In this document: positions 50,445-60,466 of the stretch, in pieces | Position numbering within the stretch: position 1 is the stretch's first letter | Layout: each line of letters begins with the position of its first letter | Assembly (NCBI GenBank): GCA_007751255.1 | Contig: CP036296.1 | Span: 2,542,001-2,606,000 of the forward strand | Length of the DNA: 64,000 nt | DNA from: Engelhardtia mirabilis | GTDB taxonomy: Bacteria; Planctomycetota; UBA1135; GCA-002686595 | Direction: 5' to 3' | Position numbers and translations under genes: made by a program | Notes under the pieces: model-generated | The model's database searches: none | The model's input: the letters and a program-made list of their open reading frames with translations, nothing else | Told to the model about the DNA's origin: nothing

Positions 50445-52007
50445 CTACTCCTGACCCCAGGACTCGGCCAGTGCTTCGAAGCCGCCCTGCTGCAGGAGTC
50501 TGAACGAGTCGCCAATCTGAGCGCCACCAGTCGCGTTCCAATCGGGCGCCGACATCACGTCCGTCAACCCCTGGTCCTGGATTGCACCGAGCACGGGCGG
50601 GGAGAGGAGTTGGTCGAGCAGGTCGGCGTTGGCGCGGACGACTCGTCGAGCACGGATCGCAATCATCTCGGTCCTTGGAGTTCCACCCGTCGTGACCCAG
50701 AACTTGGAGTCGGTGTAGATCACGAGTTGGATGACGAGCAGCGCCTGGAACTCGGGAAGCTCCTTGGATGCTCCCGACAAGAAGGCGCGCGTAGCGTCGT
50801 TCCGCGCGCTCGCGTTCGGGTCTCGCAATGCGAGTGCGATCAATCGGATCGCGTCGAGGGTTGCGCGGGCAAGGATGCTCTGGTCCGAGGCCTGATTCGC
50901 GTAACGCGCGAATCGATCTTCCATCTCGACCGACCAAGTCGACGGGTCGCCCAAGCTCCCGATCATCACCTGGCCGAAATGGGTAGCCAGGGTGCCGCTC
51001 GAAAGCGTGCTAGAGAGGATCATTTCCGGAACGAGCTCGTCGAGCTCTGCGAGCGTGTCGACCTGGTCCGCCGCAGCGAACGATGAGACGACCTTCTCCA
51101 GCGCCAGCGAGAAGCCTGCCGAGGCACGCACGGACTGGCTCGCGGCGACGACGCGAATCGCGCTCATCACTCGCTCTCGCTCCTCGATCGAGAAGGATTT
51201 GACGGCATCGAGCCTCGCGGCCATGTCCTTGAGGTCCAGTAGTCCATCGCGCGCCGTGAGCTCTCGCTGCAGCCCGCCGATATTGGAGTCCACTGCGGCA
51301 TGCACCTGCTCGTTCAAGATCGTCTGCATGGCCTCGGCCTGGCGGAGGCTCTCGGTCTTGTAGTTACTGAGGTCGCGCGCGACCTTGTCGCTCGCGTCCT
51401 GAGCTCCTGCGGCCAAGGACTCGGCGCGATCCGCGGTCGCGGTGACCGGACCGACCACAGTCGTCTTGAGTTCCTCGCGCAACGTGCCGGCGATCGGTGT
51501 CGTGACCAGTGCTGCGACTGCGGAGAATCCGACAAAGCCGAAGAAGACAGTCAGGATCCCATAGAACCGTTGGGCTCGCTGTTGGGCGGCATGCAGTCGG
51601 CCGTAGACTCGTTCGGTCGTTTGGCTCGCGATGTAGTTGACCACGTGGTCCCGACTGACTATGAGGTCGTCGGACAGACCCGATCGCTCCTCAACCCCGC
51701 GGACTTGCACGCCCAAGACCGCCCCGGAGTCGACCGCCCCGGAGTCGACCGCCCCGGAGTCGACCGCCCCGGAGTCGACCGCGTGCGGCACGGTCGGTGT
51801 CGTCCCATCGGTCTGGAACGGTGTCGTTCCGTCGGTCTGGAGTACGGCCGTGGGTACGGCCGGGGGTACGGCCGGGGGTACGGCCGGGGGTACGGTCGAG
51901 GCTGCTGTCTGACATGAGGCTCCGGCGGCCTTGGAAGCGGCTCCGTCGGGGTCAGGAACAGCAGCGCCACGCGGCGCTTGGGGACGCAATTCGTCGTTCG
52001 ACGACAT
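50445..52007 (-). CDS. Single-pass membrane protein with repetitive N-terminus, function unknown
   Basis: A 520-residue protein. A good Shine-Dalgarno (AGGAG, 7 nt before) supports the ATG at 52007. Residues 35-100 are encoded by three in-frame minisatellites: VPPA repeats, two QTDGTTP units and four AVDSG units. A membrane segment follows at about 148-170 (FYGILTVFFGFVGFSAVAALV), then a long mostly helical cytoplasmic or periplasmic part with coiled-coil-like segments (ATADRAESLAAGAQDASDKV). Composition is a little less GC-rich than neighbours. No known domain was recognised. It is a lone gene between convergent and co-directional neighbours; its promoter must lie in 52008-52179. Confidence 0.72.
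   Translation of the reverse strand: MSSNDELRPQAPRGAAVPDPDGAASKAAGASCQTAASTVPPAVPPAVPPAVPTAVLQTDGTTPFQTDGTTPTVPHAVDSGAVDSGAVDSGAVDSGAVLGVQVRGVEERSGLSDDLIVSRDHVVNYIASQTTERVYGRLHAAQQRAQRFYGILTVFFGFVGFSAVAALVTTPIAGTLREELKTTVVGPVTATADRAESLAAGAQDASDKVARDLSNYKTESLRQAEAMQTILNEQVHAAVDSNIGGLQRELTARDGLLDLKDMAARLDAVKSFSIEERERVMSAIRVVAASQSVRASAGFSLALEKVVSSFAAADQVDTLAELDELVPEMILSSTLSSGTLATHFGQVMIGSLGDPSTWSVEMEDRFARYANQASDQSILARATLDAIRLIALALRDPNASARNDATRAFLSGASKELPEFQALLVIQLVIYTDSKFWVTTGGTPRTEMIAIRARRVVRANADLLDQLLSPPVLGAIQDQGLTDVMSAPDWNATGGAQIGDSFRLLQQGGFEALAESWGQE
51722..51781. repeat. Minisatellite, four identical 15-bp units (encodes AVDSG)
   Basis: CCCCGGAGTCGACCG repeated four times without mismatch. 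The unit is a multiple of three, so changes in copy number keep the gene at 50445-52007 in frame. Confidence 0.95.
51796..51843. repeat. Two tandem 24-bp units (encode QTDGTTP-type repeat)
   Basis: Two adjacent 24-bp copies starting GGTGTCGT (51796-51819 and 51820-51843) with a few mismatches, inside the same gene and in frame. Confidence 0.85.
51842..51901. repeat. Minisatellite, five 12-bp units (encodes VPPA)
   Basis: GTACGGCCGGGG three times exactly, preceded by GTACGGCCGTGG and followed by a diverged GTACGGTCGAGG. In frame (12 bp). Confidence 0.93.
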
Positions 52008-52179
52008 GTCTGCTCTCCTGTTGCAGAAGGTCTGTCGATCTGAACGCAAATCTCCGCCGAGGCCGGCCAAGGAATCTCAATGCAGCCTTCGATCGCAACG
52101 ATTGGTCCGGGGTCGTTGGCCGCTCTCGTGGCCAATCAACTACCCGGGCGACGAGATCCTCGGCCGGTCCCTCGTCGCC

Positions 52180-55100
52180 TCAGCCCACGGCGGGAGTCGG
52201 GACTTCTGCGCGGGTCTTGATTGGCGCGGACCGGCGCGCGAAACGCGGCCGCTCGCGGTGCAGCATCCGATAGGTGCAGGGCACGAAGGCCAGGGCCAGG
52301 ATCGTCGCGCCGACCACGCCGAAGCCCAGGGCCACCGCGAGGGGCGGCCAGAACTGACCGCCGGCGATGATCAGCGGGGTGAAGCCGGCCATGGTCGTGA
52401 TCGTGGTCGAGAGCACGTGGCGCGTGGAGCGCACGACCACTCGGACGATTGCCGCGGCATCTCCGGTGCGGGCCTCGAGGTCGTCGCGGATGGCGGCCAG
52501 GACCACGATGCTGTCGTTGATGGCCACGCCGATCAGGCCCATGGTGCCGATGATCGCCATGAAGCCGAACGGGAAGCCGAAGGCGTACAGGGCCAGGGTC
52601 GACAGGCCGGTCGAGAACAGGCCCACCGCGCCGATGATGGCGGCCATCCGGAACGAGTTGAAGGACAGCACCAGCACGGCGACCATGACCACCAGCAGCA
52701 GCCCGACGAAGGCCATCAGATTGCCGATGGCCTCGTCGCGTTCGGCCGATTCGCCCCCGACGGTGAGGGTGTAGCCGGGGGGCGCCTCGAAGCCGGCGGC
52801 GTCGAGCGCGGCCAGGAAGCCCTCCAGACCCGCACTGGGCAGGATGCCCGCTTCGAGGTAGCCCTGGACCGAGTTCTCCCGTTCGCCGTTGCGGCGGCGG
52901 ATGGAGGCCAACTCCGGCTCGAGTCGCACTTCGCCCAGGGCGGCGAGTGAGGTCCAGGTGGGCGCGCCGTCCGCGCTGCGGACCTGGAGCGGCAGACCCT
53001 GGATCGAGGCCAGGTCGGCCCGGTCCTGGTCGCGCAGGCGCACGCGCACCGGCAGCTCCTCGCTGGCCTCGAGCAGGGAGCCGCCCAGGCGCCCGTCAAG
53101 CAGCCCTTCGAGGGCCCGGGCCAGGGCGACGCGGTCGAGCCCGGTGCGCGAGAGCTGCAAGTCGTCGGCCTCGAACCACAGCTTCGGGCGATCCGCGGCC
53201 ACCGTCGTGCGCGTGTGCACGACACCGGGCACGCTGGCGAGGATCCCGCGCAGCTCGCGACCGAGTTGGTCCAGGCGTTCGACGTCCGGTCCGGAGATCT
53301 GCACTTCGACCGGCGCGTCGAAGGGCGGACCCTGCTCGAGCAGGCGCACCACGGTTTGTACGTGGGGGAGGGCTGCGTCGAGCTCCCGTTGCAGGTCGAG
53401 CGCCACGCGCTGGGCGCCCCGCGCCCCGCGCAGTTGGATCAGCGCCTGGGCATAGAAGGCCGCACCCTCGGTGCCTTCGGGGATGTTGTAGTAGAACTTC
53501 GGCGAGCTGGCGCCGACGAAGGCGTGCACCGCGGCGACATCGGGATGCTCCAGCGCGACGCGGCGCAGCTCGGCCACGGCCGCCGAGGTCTCGTCGATGT
53601 CGGACTGTTGCGGCAGCCACATCTGGACCTGGAATTGGTCGCGATCGGTAGGCGGGAAGAACTGCTCCTGCAGGCGCGGCATGGCCGCCCAACCGAGGAT
53701 CGGCAGCACGAAGGACATGCCCACGCCCAGCAGCGGCCGCTTCACGATCCCGGTCAAGAAGCCGCGGTACACGCGCAGCAGCCCTGCGCTGTGCACGCCG
53801 CGGTGCCACCAGCTCGGCGTCTCGCCGAGGCGGGAGGCCCTGGCCATCAGGGCGGTGAACGAGGCGATCACGGTCACCGAGAGGAACAGCGAGCTGATCA
53901 GGGCCAGAGAGACCGTGATTCCGATCGCGCCCACGAACTCTCCCGCGGGCCCCGGCATCAGCACGATCGGCATGAACGCCAGCACGGTCGTCAGGGTCGA
54001 GCCGAGCAGCGGCACGAACAGCCGCCTCACGCTCTCGTTGACCGCCGCGCCCGGCGAGTGTCCCTGGTCCAACTCGTGGCGGACCTCGTCGACCATCACG
54101 ATCGCGTTGTCGATCAGAAGACCCAGGGCGATGATCAACCCGGTGACCGACATCTGGTGGATCGGCACACCGAGGGTCCGCATGCCCTGCAACACCATCA
54201 GGGTCGTCAGCGGCAGGGCCAGCCCGACCAGGACCGCCGAGCGCCAGCCCATCATCACCAGCAGCGAGAGCACGACCAGCAGCGCACCGAGGCCCAGGTT
54301 GGCGAACAGGTTGTCGAGGCGCTGTTCGGTGTAGCCACTCTGGTCGAAGATCACTTCGACGCCGATCGAGCCGGACAGCTCAGCCTTGAACTCGGCCACC
54401 GTCTCGCGCGCACGCGCCGCCCAACGGTCCACGCGCACCGTGTTCTCGAGGATCGCGCCGACGGTCACGCCCGGCCGCCCGTCGATCCAGGCCAGGTCCC
54501 GGGGCGGGTCGGCCACGGTCTTCTCGATCTGCGCGACGTCGCCCAGGCGCACCACCTGCCCCGCGGGACCGGTGGCGACGATCGCGTCGCGCACGCGCGC
54601 CAGGGAGTCGAAGTCGCCGGTCACCTCGAGGGCGACCTCGGAGCCGACGGCGTGCAACCGGCCTGCGGAGACCTTGGAGTCGTCGTCGGCGACGAGGCTG
54701 CTCAGGTCGGCCATCGACAGGCCCAGGGAGGCGAGGCGCGCCGGGTCGATCTCGACCAGGATCTCTTCCTCGGAGTCGCCCAGGATCTCGGTCTCCTTGG
54801 TGCCGGGCAGGGCGCGCAGTCGGTCCTCGAGGTCTTCGGCCAGGCGCGACATCACGCCGCGCGGCGCGGGGCCAGCGCCGTTCCAGACCACGGCCGCGAT
54901 CAGCGCCTTGGCGTCGACCTCCTGCTCGTCGAAGACCGGCTTCGAGGCCTCGGTGGGGAGCTCCTGCTCGGCGCCGCTCAGGCGATCGCGGACCCGCGAC
55001 CAGACCTCGTCCACCTCCAGCACCTCGTCGGCCAGCTCGACGATCAGGGTCGAGATGCCCGTGCGCGAGTCGGACTCGAGCAGGTTGATCTCCTCGACGT

Positions 55101-55365
55101 CCTGCAGGGCCTCCTCGAGCTTCTCGGTCACCAGGGACTCGACGCGCTCGGCGCTGGCGCCGGGCAGGCGCGTGATGACCGTGGCGAAGCGTCCGGTGAG
55201 TTCGGGGTCCTCGCGGCGCGGCAGCAACTCGTAGGACGACAGGCCGGAGACGACGATCAGCGCCAGGGCCAGGAACATCAACCGCGGGTTGCGGAAGAAC
55301 AGGGTGCGCCAGCCGCCGGGGGTCGCCTCCGCGGGGTGGCTGATCTCGGTGCGGGACGCTGTCAC
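52180..55365 (-). CDS. RND-family efflux permease
   Basis: A 1061-residue AcrB/HAE1-type proton-driven inner-membrane pump. The N-terminus after the first helix has LPRREDPELTGRFATVITRLPGASAERVE, typical of RND pumps. The conserved fourth-helix motif GLLIDNAIVMVDEVRHEL carries the proton-relay Asp, and the pseudo-repeat second half ends with a MGLIGVAINDSIVVL helix. Large periplasmic loops follow helices 1 and 7. Length matches the family (1020-1070). The GTG at 55365 overlaps the stop of the membrane-fusion gene (GTGA), giving translational coupling. The sequence open further upstream is antisense-like shadow. It exports an unknown substrate, probably with a TolC-like channel encoded elsewhere. 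Confidence 0.93.
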   Translation of the reverse strand: MTASRTEISHPAEATPGGWRTLFFRNPRLMFLALALIVVSGLSSYELLPRREDPELTGRFATVITRLPGASAERVESLVTEKLEEALQDVEEINLLESDSRTGISTLIVELADEVLEVDEVWSRVRDRLSGAEQELPTEASKPVFDEQEVDAKALIAAVVWNGAGPAPRGVMSRLAEDLEDRLRALPGTKETEILGDSEEEILVEIDPARLASLGLSMADLSSLVADDDSKVSAGRLHAVGSEVALEVTGDFDSLARVRDAIVATGPAGQVVRLGDVAQIEKTVADPPRDLAWIDGRPGVTVGAILENTVRVDRWAARARETVAEFKAELSGSIGVEVIFDQSGYTEQRLDNLFANLGLGALLVVLSLLVMMGWRSAVLVGLALPLTTLMVLQGMRTLGVPIHQMSVTGLIIALGLLIDNAIVMVDEVRHELDQGHSPGAAVNESVRRLFVPLLGSTLTTVLAFMPIVLMPGPAGEFVGAIGITVSLALISSLFLSVTVIASFTALMARASRLGETPSWWHRGVHSAGLLRVYRGFLTGIVKRPLLGVGMSFVLPILGWAAMPRLQEQFFPPTDRDQFQVQMWLPQQSDIDETSAAVAELRRVALEHPDVAAVHAFVGASSPKFYYNIPEGTEGAAFYAQALIQLRGARGAQRVALDLQRELDAALPHVQTVVRLLEQGPPFDAPVEVQISGPDVERLDQLGRELRGILASVPGVVHTRTTVAADRPKLWFEADDLQLSRTGLDRVALARALEGLLDGRLGGSLLEASEELPVRVRLRDQDRADLASIQGLPLQVRSADGAPTWTSLAALGEVRLEPELASIRRRNGERENSVQGYLEAGILPSAGLEGFLAALDAAGFEAPPGYTLTVGGESAERDEAIGNLMAFVGLLLVVMVAVLVLSFNSFRMAAIIGAVGLFSTGLSTLALYAFGFPFGFMAIIGTMGLIGVAINDSIVVLAAIRDDLEARTGDAAAIVRVVVRSTRHVLSTTITTMAGFTPLIIAGGQFWPPLAVALGFGVVGATILALAFVPCTYRMLHRERPRFARRSAPIKTRAEVPTPAVG

Positions 55366-56738
55366 CGTTGCACCTCGACTTCGGCCGCCAGGCGCACCGC
55401 TTGCCCGGCCGTGACGCGCTGGGCGCCGTCGGCCAGGACCAGTTGGCCCGGGGCCAGGTCGCCGCGCACCAGCACCCGAGCGCCGTCGGTGGCGAGGCTC
55501 TCGAGCTCGCGGCGCTCGACCCGGTGGGTCGCGCCGTCGACGCCCGCGTCGTCGCCGGCGGCGAGGGGCGTCAGCACGTAGGCCGCCCACAGGCCGCGGC
55601 GGGCGTTGACGAGCCCTTCCGCGGAGAGCCACAGGCCTTCGAGCGGGACCCTCTCGACGGTGACCAGCTCGGCCAGTTGGCCGGGAACCACCGCGCCCAG
55701 CTCGACGTCCGCGAGGCGCAGCACCGCGGTGCGCGTGCGCGTCGTCGCATCCACGCCGGGCAGGCAGGCGATGAACTCGCCCTCGAAAGAGCGCTCGCCG
55801 ATGCGCAGCTCGCGGCGGTCGCCGGCGGTGAGCTCTGCGGCCACCTCGGTCGGCAGGCCGATCCAGGCCTCGAGGTTCACGGCTTCGACCAGGGTCACCA
55901 CGGGCGCCGCGGGTGCGGCGACCGAGCCCACCTCGGCCAGGACCCGCTCGACGACCCCGTCGAAGGGAGCCTCGATGCGGCTGCGGTCGAGGTCCACGTC
56001 GATCCCGACCAGCTCAGCGTCGAGTTCTGCGACGCGCGCCTCCTGGGCGCTGAGCTGTTCGGGGCGCGTGCCGGTCTCGAGCTCCGCCAGCTCGGCGCGG
56101 GCCATGGCCACCGAAGCGCCCAGGGCGGCGGCGTCGAGCCGCGCGGCGTCGAGCTCCTCGGCGGAGATGGCCTCGCTGGCGACGAGGTCGCGGCGGCGGC
56201 CCTCGACGATGCGCGCCAACTCCAGACGTTGTTCGAGTTCGTCGACGCGGGCGGCGGCGGCGTCGATGCGTTCGGTCCGCGGACCCGCGCGCAGCTCGTC
56301 GAGCTGGGCCTGGGCAGCGTCCCGCCGGGCGGCGACGGCGGCGCGCCGGGCCTCCACGTCGCGCACGTCCAGAGCGGCGATCAGGTCACCGGCGGACAGG
56401 CGCTGGCCCTCGTGCACGGCGAGGGTCGCGATGCGCGCGGAGCGTTCGAAGGCCAGGTCGCTGGCGCGCCGCGCCCGCACCTCGCCGGCGAAGGTGCGGC
56501 GGCGCTCGTAGCCGTCGACGGGGGTGACCCGCACGGCGTTGACCGGCAGCGCGTTGTTGCGCTCGGGCACGGCGCGGATGCCTCCGCTCTCGCCGTCGTC
56601 CGAGCCTGCATAGGTCACCGCGCCCCAGGCCGCAGCTCCCAGGGCCATTGCCCCCGCGGCAACCACCAGCACCAATCGCAGGCTGCTGCGTCCACGGGTC
56701 TCGGTCGCCGGTTCGATGCTCACGTCGCGCTCGCTCAT
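55362..56738 (-). CDS. RND efflux periplasmic adaptor (membrane-fusion protein)
   Basis: A 458-residue HlyD/AcrA-type adaptor that links the RND pump to an outer-membrane channel. It has one N-terminal membrane anchor (about 25-45), a lipoyl-type half motif (RIATLAVHEGQRLSAGDLIAALD), a coiled-coil hairpin (about 125-235, Ala/Arg/Glu/Leu-rich), the second lipoyl half (IEAPFDGVVERVLAEVGSVA) and beta-barrel and membrane-proximal domains. The ATG at 56738 has GAGG 7 nt upstream. It starts 17 bp after the TetR gene's stop and overlaps the pump gene by 4 bp, so all three form one operon. Confidence 0.92.
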   Translation of the reverse strand: MSERDVSIEPATETRGRSSLRLVLVVAAGAMALGAAAWGAVTYAGSDDGESGGIRAVPERNNALPVNAVRVTPVDGYERRRTFAGEVRARRASDLAFERSARIATLAVHEGQRLSAGDLIAALDVRDVEARRAAVAARRDAAQAQLDELRAGPRTERIDAAAARVDELEQRLELARIVEGRRRDLVASEAISAEELDAARLDAAALGASVAMARAELAELETGTRPEQLSAQEARVAELDAELVGIDVDLDRSRIEAPFDGVVERVLAEVGSVAAPAAPVVTLVEAVNLEAWIGLPTEVAAELTAGDRRELRIGERSFEGEFIACLPGVDATTRTRTAVLRLADVELGAVVPGQLAELVTVERVPLEGLWLSAEGLVNARRGLWAAYVLTPLAAGDDAGVDGATHRVERRELESLATDGARVLVRGDLAPGQLVLADGAQRVTAGQAVRLAAEVEVQR

Positions 56739-56755
56739 GGCTTGTCCTCGCACGG

Positions 56756-57523
56756 TCAGTCCTTCTGCACGGGGCTGGCCGCGTCGTCGTCGCGCGCGGC
56801 CAACTGTTCGAATTCGTCAGCGAACACCTCCGCGCGCACGCGGGCGTAGGTCGCGTTCCAGTCGTGCTCCGTGAAGAGCGGACGCCAGCCATAGCCGTCG
56901 AGCAGGGCGTGGCAGTGGCGCATCAGCAGCTCGGGGCTGTCGGCGATGCCGAGGTGCTCGAGCGGGATGTCGAGCTGCGAGAGGGACTGGGCACCCCAGT
57001 GCAGGGACCACAGCCCGTGGGCCACCATGCCCGGCACCACGCCCGGCGGCAGTTGCAGGTCGCCCGCGGCGGCGGCCTCGAGCACCGTTCCGACCACGGC
57101 ACCGGCGCAGGCCTCCTCGCACACCTCGAGCGCCTCGCGCCGCTCGGGCCGGACCTTCTCGCCCAGGGACTGGGCCTTGACGATCTGGGTCAGGCGGATG
57201 TCCTCGGGGTAGAGCGCGGCCCACAGGCTCGAGCCGATGCCGATCGCGCAGCAGCGCTCGCGCGTCCCACCGTCGAAGGCCGCCGCCCGCTCGAAGAAGC
57301 GGCGCTTGGCCTCGACCACGCGCAGGCCGAGGGCGGCGACGACCTCCTCCTTGTTGTCGAAGTGCAGGTAGACCGTGCCCTTGGAGTACTCGGTGGCCTC
57401 GGCGATGCGGTCCATCGTCAGGCCCAGGTAGCCGCGCTCGAGCAGGATCGAGCGGGCCGCGTCGAGCAAGAGCTCTTCGCGCTCGGCGATTTCGCGTTGC
57501 TTGCGGGTGGGGGGGGCGTCCAT
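56756..57523 (-). CDS. TetR-family transcriptional regulator of the efflux operon
   Basis: A 255-residue regulator, slightly longer than the usual 190-220. The N-terminal DNA-binding domain is typical: [37 protein letters not shown], helix-turn-helix at about 40-60 with the YLHF turn. The C-terminal part is the helical ligand pocket. As the first gene of the operon, just before the adaptor and pump, it most likely represses this operon until a pump substrate binds. A palindrome (57563-57575) lies 40 bp before its start. The ATG at 57523 follows a G/C run; the open sequence further upstream lacks the family start and is excluded. Confidence 0.92.
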   Translation of the reverse strand: MDAPPTRKQREIAEREELLLDAARSILLERGYLGLTMDRIAEATEYSKGTVYLHFDNKEEVVAALGLRVVEAKRRFFERAAAFDGGTRERCCAIGIGSSLWAALYPEDIRLTQIVKAQSLGEKVRPERREALEVCEEACAGAVVGTVLEAAAAGDLQLPPGVVPGMVAHGLWSLHWGAQSLSQLDIPLEHLGIADSPELLMRHCHALLDGYGWRPLFTEHDWNATYARVRAEVFADEFEQLAARDDDAASPVQKD

Positions 57524-57562
57524 GGGGCGCACCTTCTCGCCGGCCGTCCTCCAGAGTTCAAC

Positions 57563-57575
57563 TGACGTTCCGTCA
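57563..57575. promoter_or_regulatory. Candidate TetR operator
   Basis: TGACGTTCCGTCA, a perfect 5-bp inverted repeat (TGACG...CGTCA) with a 3-bp centre, lies 40 bp before the TetR start. TetR/AcrR-type repressors often bind TGAC-N-GTCA palindromes. It stands in the 193-bp gap between the operon and hutU, so it might also touch hutU. Confidence 0.5.
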
Positions 57576-57716
57576 AAAAATGACCAAGCGTCGTCCCCAG
57601 GGCCAGAATCACCGCCTGCGGCGCTCAGAGGGGCCTTGGACACCAAGGGAAGGCCGGAGCCCGCTCGGAGGCGGGTTATCCTGCCCCGCTCGCGCCACCA
57701 CCCACGACGGCACCCC

Positions 57717-59407
<1,691 letters not shown>

Positions 59408-59408
<1 letters not shown>

Positions 59409-59845
59409 TGGAACCGATCCTCGATCACATCCAGATCACCGTCCGCGACATGGCCGTGGCCGAGCCCTTCTACGACCGGCTCATGCCCCTGCTCGGCTTC
59501 TCGCTCGAGCACAAGGGCGGGACCGTGATCGATGCGCACGAGTTCCACGTCGTGGAGTACTGCCACCCGCGCCTGGCCTTCGCGATCACATCGCCCCGCA
59601 GCGCGTTCGCGGACGAGCAGGTCCATCGCCGCCGGCCCGGGTCGGTGCACCACATGGCCTTCCGGGTCGATTCGCGGGACGAGGTCGATCGGCTGTACCG
59701 GGAGCTCGTGGCGATCGGTGCGACGATCGTCACGCCGCCCAAGGAGTACCCGGAGTACGTGCCGCCGGGCTACTACGCCGTGTTCTTCAAGGACCCCGAC
59801 GGGATCAAGTACGAGATCGTCTGCGCGGGCGAGCGGGCGGGGTAG
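59408..59845 (+). CDS. VOC-family (glyoxalase/dioxygenase-fold) protein
   Basis: A 145-residue vicinal-oxygen-chelate protein. The two beta-alpha-beta3 modules are clear: LDHIQITVRDMAVAEPFYDRLMPLLGFS at the start and HHMAFRVDSRDEVDRLYREL in the middle, ending YYAVFFKDPDGIKYEIV. The metal ligands of the family correspond to His in LDHI, His in HHMAF and Glu in KYEIV, all present. Such proteins isomerise, open or hydrolyse small molecules using a divalent metal. The ATG overlaps the hutU stop (TGATG), so it is translated with hutU; a link to histidine breakdown is possible but not established. Transcription ends into palindrome P1. Confidence 0.85.
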
Positions 59846-59873
59846 CGTCGAGGGGGCCGGTGGCGTGGGACGC

Positions 59874-59995
59874 ACGGTGGCTGGGCGTACGGTGGCGGGA
59901 CCATTTGTCCCAACGGGGCCCGAACCGCCGGCGTTGCCGGCGGTTCGGGCCCCCGTTGGGACAAATGGTCCCGCCACCGTACGCCCAGCCACCGT
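59874..59995. repeat. Giant palindrome P1 (about 59-bp arms)
   Basis: Arms 59874-59932 and 59936-59995 with a GTT loop match except for one extra C in the right arm. Nested smaller palindromes lie inside: GGGACCATTTGTCCC and its complement, and CCGCCGGC/GCCGGCGG at the tip. GTACGGTGGC recurs in direct and inverted form. It starts 28 bp after the VOC stop. Confidence 0.93.
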
Positions 59996-60022
59996 ACGCC
60001 CAAATGGTCCTGCCACCGTACC

Positions 60023-60320
60023 CCCACGCTCGAGCTACCAGAACACCGCGTACAGCACCACGGTCGCCGCGAGCACCGCTGCGCCCATCAACCCCGCGCG
60101 GGGGTGGGGCGTGAGGTCCACCACCGAGCGGTCCGCCAGCACGCAAGGCTCGGCCAGGGGCGAGCGCCGCTCGAGCCAGAGCATCAGCGCCACCAGCACC
60201 AGGAACAGCACGAACATGTGGTAGAGGAAGGCCATGCTCGCGTAAGCGTAGAGCGCCGCCGCGATCGAGCCCGCAGCCTGGGCCTCCTCCGCGCTCCAGA
60301 TCCAGGTCGGCGCGCGCGAT
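60023..60320 (-). repeat. Tandem duplicate of the symporter 3' end, copy A
   Basis: This 298-bp segment matches 60455-60752, the end of the symporter gene, with five mismatches by eye, at an offset of 432 bp. It lies between palindromes P1 and P2. Confidence 0.93.
60035..60320 (-). pseudogene. C-terminal fragment of sodium:solute symporter
   Basis: The last 94 or so codons of the symporter at 60467, ending LYAVFW where the intact gene ends LYVVFW. The 5' break is after codon SRA/P, directly against palindrome P2. It has no start codon or promoter of its own and encodes only the last membrane segments (AYASMAFLYHMFVLFLVLVA and the final helix). It is a duplication product, not a gene. Confidence 0.85.
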
Positions 60321-60457
60321 GGGCGTACGGTGGCGTGGGCGTACGGTGGCGGGACCATTTGTCCCAACGGGGGCCCGAACCGCCGGCAACGCCGGCGGTT
60401 CGGGCCCCCGTTGGGACAAATGGTCCCGCCACCGTACGCCCACGCCACCGTACTCCC
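60321..60457. repeat. Giant palindrome P2 (63-bp perfect arms)
   Basis: Arms 60325-60387 and 60391-60453 are perfect reverse complements around an AAC loop, with four more outer bases matching but for one mismatch (60321-60457). The same inner sequence as P1 appears, but the loop is the reverse complement (GTT in P1), so the two copies lie in opposite orientation. The outer arm repeats GGGCGTACGGTGGCG twice. It separates the intact symporter stop from the duplicated fragment. Confidence 0.97.
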
Positions 60458-60466
60458 ACGCTCGAG

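Noticed and set aside
51722-51901. Short regular repeats as a possible CRISPR array
   Set aside because: Units are 12-24 bp, contiguous without spacers, and in frame inside a gene.
59874-60457. Palindromes as ordinary rho-independent terminators
   Set aside because: Arms are far longer than needed, no T-run follows, and the sequence recurs with nested repeats; better seen as a repeat element, though they may still stop transcription.
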